A stretch of 64,000 nucleotides of DNA, taken from Oopsacas minuta. Its lineage: Eukaryota; Porifera; Hexactinellida; Lyssacinosida; Leucopsacidae. The stretch spans positions 1,623,627 through 1,687,626 of the forward strand of contig JAKMXF010000111.1 of NCBI GenBank assembly GCA_024704765.1, in the 5' to 3' direction. Made by a program: the position numbers and the translations under genes. Shown here piece by piece: positions 58,088-64,000 of this stretch (position 1 is the stretch's first letter; each line of letters starts with the position of its first letter). The notes beneath the pieces are model-generated. The model did not search any database. It was not told the DNA's origin and worked only from the letters and a program-made list of their open reading frames with translations.

Positions 58088-58199
58088 TCAAATGAAAACT
58101 GCTAAATAATGAAAAAATAAATGTAGTGAATACAGCATAAGGAATTAGGGAAATTTGGCCAAATATTCCCAGCCTATATTATCATCACCGTGCCGACAA

Positions 58200-58606
58200 T
58201 GCTATATATAGTATAGTAGCCCAATAAATGAGGTGGCCGTTAAGCAGTTTTGGTTCGGCTGTATATGTAAATTTAATATAATTGAACAAAATTTTAGTTT
58301 AAAAGAATCTCGAATCACCAACTGTGCCAACTTAAATTTCACCAAATTATTTCGAAGTGCCGATATTACTAACCAAAAGCGACACAGCATTTCCAGTGTC
58401 ACCAGAGGAGGCCATTGAATGCAATTTGGATAGACCATGGATAATAAAAGCTTAAAATTTTAACTATCCTGTGAATTAGAGGCACGTAGTGCCGAGTTTA
58501 TTCTGTCGTTTAGAGACCAATATCGATATAAAGTTTAGCTGTTCAGTAAAGCAAAACTGGAGCAGAAAACTGTTGCGCAGCGACCTAGCAAGCGAAGCGC
58601 GCTAGT
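58200..58606 (+). mobile_element. Helitron-like non-autonomous element, 3' part
   Basis: The stretch gaccatggataataaaa and gtagtgccgagttta (58433-58500) parallels 9500-9545, and the terminus agcgacctagcaagcgaagc then gcgctagt parallels 9631 and 37152. A gtgccgacaatgctatat segment at 58191 belongs to another repeat family, so the 5' limit is uncertain. Non-coding. Confidence 0.45.
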
Positions 58607-58735
58607 ATTCATTAATCCTTTAATAGAACGATAAAATATCATTATTTATTATGTTTGAATATCTACGATTATGATACCCCTAATTGTATTGTTTTCCCTC
58701 TACTTTCTCCCTCATACCCTCGTATGGTCACAATA

Positions 58736-60047
58736 ACGAGTGAGCACTAAAATTTTAGACATATTTTATAGTTCACCATAACAACGAGATATTTCCAAAT
58801 TCATAAATCTTTGTTCACCAATGCATTATTTGTATATAGATTTCAAATTCAATCCATTTTCGATTATTTTAGAACATAGCATCTGGAGATGGATCATTTG
58901 AAAGTGACACAACGGCGACACATTATTGGACAATTTTTTCGTAAAAATTATGAGCATGGGATTTCTTATACAGTTAAGCATTTTTTGGCGTTTGGAATCG
59001 CAAGATCTACTATCAAGAATAGAGGAACCCTAAACAGGAAGTTGGGTAGCGGTCGCAAGTCTGTCAAAATGCCCAAGAGGCTCCGGCGATCTCTATTGTA
59101 TAAAATTAGCAATAAAATAGGAGTCTCCACCAGAAAAATCGCTCGAAAATTCGATATCTCTCAATCATATGTTCGTAAGATTATCAAAGAGAATGGTGTT
59201 ACATATCGTAAACGTAAGCGAGTCCCAGATAGCAAACCCGAACAAGAATTGAGGGCTAAGTCCAGGTGTCTAAAATTACGGAGAGACTTTTTCCCCTATC
59301 AAGCACAATTCAAATTGTAATGGATGACGAATCGTATTTCGGACTAAAGGATGACAATATCAATGTCAATAAGGGTTATTATACTTCAGAATCTCTCTCA
59401 GCCAAGTCTCTGAATCCTAGAATCAGTTATATTCGTAAATCCAAGTACCCACCTAAACTTTTAATTTGGTTAGCAATTTCGAAAGAAGGCATATCGGAGC
59501 CATACTTTTGTCCTCGGAATCTTTCAGTTACTGGCGAAATTTACCGAAATCAATGCATAAAAAGCATCTAATTCCTTTCTTAGAAAAGTTTCATGATGAG
59601 GGCGAATATTACTTCTGGCCTGATCTAGCAAGTAGCCATTATGCGAAAGATACGCTTAAACTTCTTGAAGATCTAAATATCCCATATATTCCAAAATCTG
59701 CTACCCTCCTAATACACCTCAATTAAGGCCAATTGAGGATTTCTGGGGTTATTTGAAATCCAAAGTTTATGAAGGTGGGTGGGAAGCTAAATCCTTCAGA
59801 AGGTTGAAGCAAAGGATTCGGAAATCAATCAGGCAAGTGGAATTTTCAATTGTCTAAAGGCTATTTTCAAGTGTCAAGACGAATATCCGAAAATCTGCAG
59901 ACAATGGTCCATTAGCAGCGATCCATTGAGTTCTAGCTAAATTAAAATGTAATTAAACAGATATAATCGAAATATACAATACTCTGTTGATAATTGATAC
60001 ATGCTCAAACAGGATGAAATTTGTCTAATTTTTTAGTGCTCACCCGT
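58736..60047 (+). mobile_element. Tc1/mariner-class transposon, 1312 bp, inactive
   Basis: Inverted ends acgagtgagcactaaaa(ttttagaca) and, from the right, acgggtgagcactaaaa(aattagaca) are flanked by TA at 58734-58735 and 60048-60049. The broken transposase reads: helix-turn-helix region 58889-59320 (STRKIARKFDISQSYVRKII), catalytic part with VMDDESYF (first Asp), WPDLASSHYA (second Asp) and RPIEDFWGYLKS (third acid, about 59732). Frameshifts occur near 59270-59320, 59560 and 59710. By count 37 residues separate the second Asp from the Glu of PIEDFW once frames are followed. Confidence 0.88.
58889..59870 (+). pseudogene. Transposase pseudogene of the 58.7-kb element
   Basis: The N-terminal DNA-binding half is in one frame (start ATG 58889, MDHLKVTQRRHIIGQFF); the DDE core is spread over three frames. 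All three catalytic acids are recognisable, so decay is recent, but at least three indels prevent production of a working enzyme. Confidence 0.85.
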
Positions 60048-60620
60048 TACAACAAAAACGAAATAGCTAGATTTAAAATTAATTAGTTTTCTTTGCTAAT
60101 GTTTACAAGGAATGTTTTTTGTTGTAAATAGATGTCGCTGACTTGGTTCATAATCAAAGCATGGCTCAATATCATCTTCGATTATTCAATGATAAAAGAA
60201 AAAATATTTGAACTCAATTTAGGCTGCGGAACCGGTCAGGCAGGTCATGCAATTGCCTGACCACTTTTTGGCTTGTCATATACATTTGTATGGGAGCCAT
60301 GAACACTAGCATTTTTTGCCTGACCACTGTTAATTTGCTTCCGTCGGGCCTGTAAATAAATAGGAAATAAAAATATTAAGAATAATGGAACAAAGAATCA
60401 TAACTATATTACAAGAGAAGTGTAGAATGAATTTTAGAATAATATTAGTACAGTATAGCCAGACTCATTTGAGTGGTCACAAGTCTGAATAATTTGGTTG
60501 AGATGCACTCGAAATTTCAAGTAATATTAGTAAAAAATCTATTATTTTCTACCTCAATGCCATCAAATCTAGATATAGAACAATTCGTGTCCTCTAAGAA
60601 TTACCACTATTTCGGGAGTA

Positions 60621-61950
60621 TCAGGGCGTTCAATAAATCTAGTGGGTTATGATATGTCTCAGGGATTAGTCAAGTAATATATCTAACTTTCATATATTAT
60701 AAGCCCATATAGTTAAACTCCATATACTGAAAGTTTCAAGCATATTCAATACAAATTATGAATTTTTGAGATAGTTACGTGTAGTCAATTTATACCCACT
60801 GTTGAATTTATGGCTCCAAAGGATGATAATTTCAACCTCAAATGGCGAGCTTACATAGAGTTTCGCACAATACTCAAGATCCAGCCCGTACAGATCTTCA
60901 GTGAGTTACAGGAGATATTGTACGTGATTGTCCTTCCAGATTTACTGTAGAGCGATGGGCTGCCAGTTTTAGATCTGGTGATGCTGATGTCACAGATTTG
61001 CCTCGATCTGGAAAACCGGTATCCGCCACCACTTCAGAGAATATCGCACTCATTGAAAGTATGGTCATGGAAGACAAGTGCATTACTGTCAATCAGTTAG
61101 AACAAAGAATGGAGATTTCATCGGGAGCTATTCATACAATTCTGACGACTGAGCTTGGCTACCGATCGATTTGTGGGAAATGGGTCCCGCATAAGCTGAG
61201 TGAGAATCAAAGGTTGGCACGATTGAATATTGCCAAGAAACTCTTGGAAACTTATGAGAACTGCGATTCTAGGCGCCTAACAGAGATTATTACTGGTGAC
61301 GAGACGTGGGTATACTATTCAACACCATATAGCAAGTATAAGAAGCGATCATGGGTGAGGGGCGACGAACAACCGGCGAAAATTCCTAGGCTCGACTTCA
61401 GAACCTAAGATTATGTATACCATCTTCTTCAGTAGTCATGGAATTGTCTTGCAATTACCTTGTGAGAGTGGCAAAGCTGTTACTGCTACTTTCTTTACAG
61501 AGCAAGTGCTTCCAAATTTGATAAAATATAGAAAAGTACCTCCCGAAAACCGGAACTCGAGGAATGAAGATTTTAATTGATAACGCCAGTTCCCATACAG
61601 CTAAGCTTACCAAAAATTTCTTGGATGTAGAAGGGTTAGAATTACTTCCCCATCCACCATACTCACCAGACCTAGCCCCGTGTGATTTTTGGCTATTCCC
61701 CAAGCTTAAAATCTACCTTCAAGGCAAAGATTTTAACACATTACAAGCACTCGGAACGGGCCTGTACCAGTACTCCAAATCCATCCCCGGAGGAGAGTAC
61801 AGAAATGTGTTTTACACGTGGGTGGAAAGGTTAAAACTTTGTGTATCTGCAGGAGGGGATTACTTTGAATAAATAATATAGTGAATTAGTGTGTATAGTG
61901 TTTGTATCATATTCTATGATATCACCCGCAAAACTTATTGAACGCCCTAG
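60621..61950 (+). mobile_element. mariner transposon, 1330 bp, inactive
   Basis: The left end tcagggcgttcaataaatct and the right end (inverse ctagggcgttcaataagttt) are inverted repeats flanked by TA at 60619-60620 and 61951-61952. The transposase fragments show GDETW (first Asp), LIDNASSHTA (second) and HPPYSPDLAPCDFW (third); 34 residues lie between the second and third Asp, the mariner DD34D signature. Frameshifts near 60920 and 61390-61560. Confidence 0.9.
60812..61872 (+). pseudogene. mariner transposase pseudogene
   Basis: It starts MAPKDDNFNLKWRAYIEFR, breaks, resumes RWAASFRSGDADVTDLPRSG, then 60998-61408 in frame to PAKIPRL, shifts (the sequence to about 61560 still encodes TIFFSSHGIVLQLPCESGK in another frame) and ends 61564-61872 with the catalytic half. 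The product resembles the SETMAR-like mariner subgroup by its N terminus. Confidence 0.88.
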
Positions 61951-61952
61951 TA

Positions 61953-62627
61953 CCATCACGATGGAATGAGGAAGAAAAAGATACAATTTGAAGAAAGTTC
62001 AAATCAGCCACAAAATAGTAAAGTCAACTTTGTAGTCTACATACTTATCCCATGTTAGTTGACTTTTAGCTTAGGCATTGTAGTCATTTTGTACGTAGCG
62101 AATGAAAATTATTAAAAATACATAGGAAAACAATTTGCATTGTAGAGTCAGATTTTATCTACATAAATGGGCGAAGTTAGGGGAGGGCTAATTATGAACA
62201 GTTTGACCTCCAGAATCAAGTTCGAAGAAGAACACCAGTCAGGATGATTACTACGTCTGGTGCCACTTGTATCTAAGTGGAAGATACAGTATATCCTGAG
62301 GGTGATAACTCATTATTATGCGTAAGAAGCCATATACTAGTTAACGCTAAACTGCAATAATACACAACTTAAGTCATAGATTGTAAATCGCCAACATTTC
62401 CCAATTGACAACATCCCGCACAACAAACACGCTGATATTTGTGGCTCCTATCACGTCTTGATCTATTTGGACCTCTCTAAGTGATCCAAGTCTCGCCTTT
62501 TGTTCCTCAAGACGATATCCCGCTCTTCAGCTGTATTATTCCCACGTCTCAAGCGGTTCCGCTATGCTACATTGAGAAACATACGTGGAATATTCTCTTT
62601 CGAGATATCAAATCAATAAATAATATA
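61953..62627. other. Intergenic spacer between transposons
   Basis: Only short random frames; no repeat or gene recognised apart from AT-rich sequence. Confidence 0.5.
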
Positions 62628-62662
62628 CAGTCAAGGTACAAAAGTATTCGACCACACAAATA
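62628..62662. mobile_element. Terminal fragment of the 50-kb-type Tc1 MITE
   Basis: cagtcaaggtacaaaagtat and ttcgaccacacaaata match the outer end of the palindrome at 50064, with TA before it (62626-62627). It stops exactly where the next element begins, as if interrupted by that insertion. Confidence 0.8.
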
Positions 62663-64000
62663 CAGGGTGTAACAAAAGTGTTGTCCCCTTCGATTGCCAG
62701 AAGCATCTATGAGAAATAACTACACACTATCAACTTTCATTTGTTTATATAATCACCTCCCATTTCCAAAACAACTTTAACTCTGTTTGGCATGCTGACT
62801 ACTAAATTTTCCAAAATATCGGGAGTAATGGCTTGCCATGCTAATTTCACGGTTTCAATTAACTGATTTCGATTTGTCATCTGACCCTTCTCATTAACTC
62901 TCTCTTTCAATATAGCCCAAAGGTTTTCAATTGGGTTCAGGTCCGGTGAATTCCCTGGCCAGTCACCTTTCTCCCAAAACCCGTTTAGACTATCTCGGCA
63001 CCACTTCTGAGTCATTTTGGCCGTGTGGGCAGGAGCACCATCTTGCATAAAGATGAAATCGGACATGTTTCCCAACTTTGGCCGCTCTGACATAAGTCCC
63101 ATATTTTCTGTACGGTTGATGGCATCTCTACAAGTTTTGGCTAATATTTCATCCCTGTAATATAGCGAGTTTACAGTCTGTCCTTGTGGAATTATATGGA
63201 GCTCAGATAGTGCTTGATGCGACATAAGTCCCCAGACATGAATTTTTTGAGGAAATTTCACCGACAAAATGCGAAGAACATCTTTAGTTGTTTTAGCCCA
63301 AACACGATCATTATGCCGATTGGGTGTTGCATACAGTTCAAAGGGAGACTCATCAGACCAAAGAACTTTTTTCCAATCTTCCACGCCCCAATTTTGATGT
63401 TTCTTGGCAAAATTCAGTCTGTCCTGGATGTTTTTTGCCAATAAACGGGGGGTCTTTTGCCTCTTGAACGCTGATGCACCAATTGAATTGGTCAAATAGC
63501 GATAAACTGTCATGTGAGAGACAGGGTCGTTACTTGAATTCAATCTCTTTGCGATCTTGCGAGTTGATTGCCTTCTTTTAGTCAAAGTTTTGGAGATAAT
63601 GATTTTATTGACCCGATTAAAAATCGGCGGTCTGCCAGAACGGGTCTTGGTTTCCAGGCTCATTCCTTTTTTATACGCACTCCACCACCTCTTGACAGAT
63701 CTCACTGAAACGTCTAGTTCGAGAGTTACGTTTTGCTGTGAAAGACCACTCCTTAACATACCTACTGCTTGAGAACGAACCTCTAACCCGTGGTCGCGGA
63801 CATCCATTCCGAACAGAGGAAATGATTTACGAAATCCAAGTAAAAAGAAAGAGATAAAATTAGTATTAATCAAACTGCGATAGAAATAGTCAAAAACTAT
63901 TATGGTAATAGCTAGAAAGAGTAAGTCAGATGCAATAGTCAAGGTTCAGTTTTATATACCCAATCAATGACAAAAAAGAAAGAGGACAACACTTTTGCTA
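62663..64000 (-). mobile_element. Tc1-like transposon with intact transposase, cut by the window edge
   Basis: The left end cagggtgtaacaaaagtgtt(gtcc) follows TA at 62661-62662. The window ends with ggacaacacttttgcta, the inverse of tagcaaaagtgttgtcc, matching the left repeat from its 7th base on; the last few bases (expected caccctg plus TA) should lie just beyond position 64000. One complete transposase gene is inside. Confidence 0.88.
62737..63807 (-). CDS. Tc1-like DDE transposase, apparently intact
   Basis: It cuts and pastes its own element by binding the inverted repeats. The 356-aa product begins at ATG 63805-63807 (MDVRDHGLEVRSQAVGML); the open frame extends upstream without another ATG and encodes an unrelated hydrophobic stretch, so the shorter start is chosen. 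Two helix-turn-helix motifs cover residues about 5-110 (SVRSVKRWWSAYKKG; STRKIAKRLNS), then a GRPP-type hook (RSGRPPIFNR), then the catalytic core: VLWSDESPFEL, FMQDGAPAHTA and SPDLNPIENLW. I count 37 residues between the second Asp and the Glu. No stop or frameshift is present. Confidence 0.93.
   Translation of the reverse strand: MDVRDHGLEVRSQAVGMLRSGLSQQNVTLELDVSVRSVKRWWSAYKKGMSLETKTRSGRPPIFNRVNKIIISKTLTKRRQSTRKIAKRLNSSNDPVSHMTVYRYLTNSIGASAFKRQKTPRLLAKNIQDRLNFAKKHQNWGVEDWKKVLWSDESPFELYATPNRHNDRVWAKTTKDVLRILSVKFPQKIHVWGLMSHQALSELHIIPQGQTVNSLYYRDEILAKTCRDAINRTENMGLMSERPKLGNMSDFIFMQDGAPAHTAKMTQKWCRDSLNGFWEKGDWPGNSPDLNPIENLWAILKERVNEKGQMTNRNQLIETVKLAWQAITPDILENLVVSMPNRVKVVLEMGGDYINK

Noticed and set aside
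63808-63942. N-terminal hydrophobic extension of the Tc1 transposase
   Set aside because: No ATG; the extension starts at a TTG codon and corresponds to the element's non-coding 5' leader.

Overview
This is a window of AT-rich nuclear DNA from an animal, most likely an invertebrate. The evidence is a Ras/Rab-interactor (RIN/sprint-type) gene, a family I know only from animals, split into many small GT-AG exons; long gene-poor stretches; and a dense mix of Tc1/mariner, hAT, pogo-type, gypsy and Helitron-like sequences, most of them decayed or present as short non-autonomous elements (MITEs). The species cannot be named from the sequence.

Layout. From 2.5 to 25.4 kb, minus strand, lies a RIN-like gene that I assembled exon by exon. 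Fourteen exons join with matching intron phases and add up to an uninterrupted reading frame. It encodes an SH2 domain, a long proline-rich region, the RIN-homology region and the start of a VPS9 domain; it continues past the left edge, and its 5' end was not found. The intronless PIGW gene (3.0-4.5 kb, minus) sits inside one of its introns. At 32.0-32.7 kb (minus) is an unrecognised 211-aa gene or exon. At 34.9-36.5 kb (plus) is the tubulin chaperone TBCE, intronless. From 36.5 to 51.7 kb there are only repeats, including a broken gypsy retrotransposon (about 47.2-50.0 kb) and a 912-bp near-palindrome (50.06-50.98 kb). At 51.7-58.1 kb (minus) is the spliceosomal helicase Brr2/SNRNP200, an intronless reading frame of 2114 codons. 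From 58.7 kb to the end lie three different Tc1/mariner-class transposons with TA target duplications; the last has an intact transposase and runs to the right edge.

The host genes do not form an operon or pathway: GPI-anchor synthesis (PIGW), tubulin folding (TBCE), pre-mRNA splicing (Brr2) and Rab5-directed endocytic signalling (RIN-like) are independent jobs. The notable points are the nested PIGW gene, the contrast between single-exon housekeeping genes and the highly fragmented RIN-like gene, the acceptor-like sites just upstream of the start codons of the single-exon genes (possible spliced-leader sites), and the layered transposon insertions.
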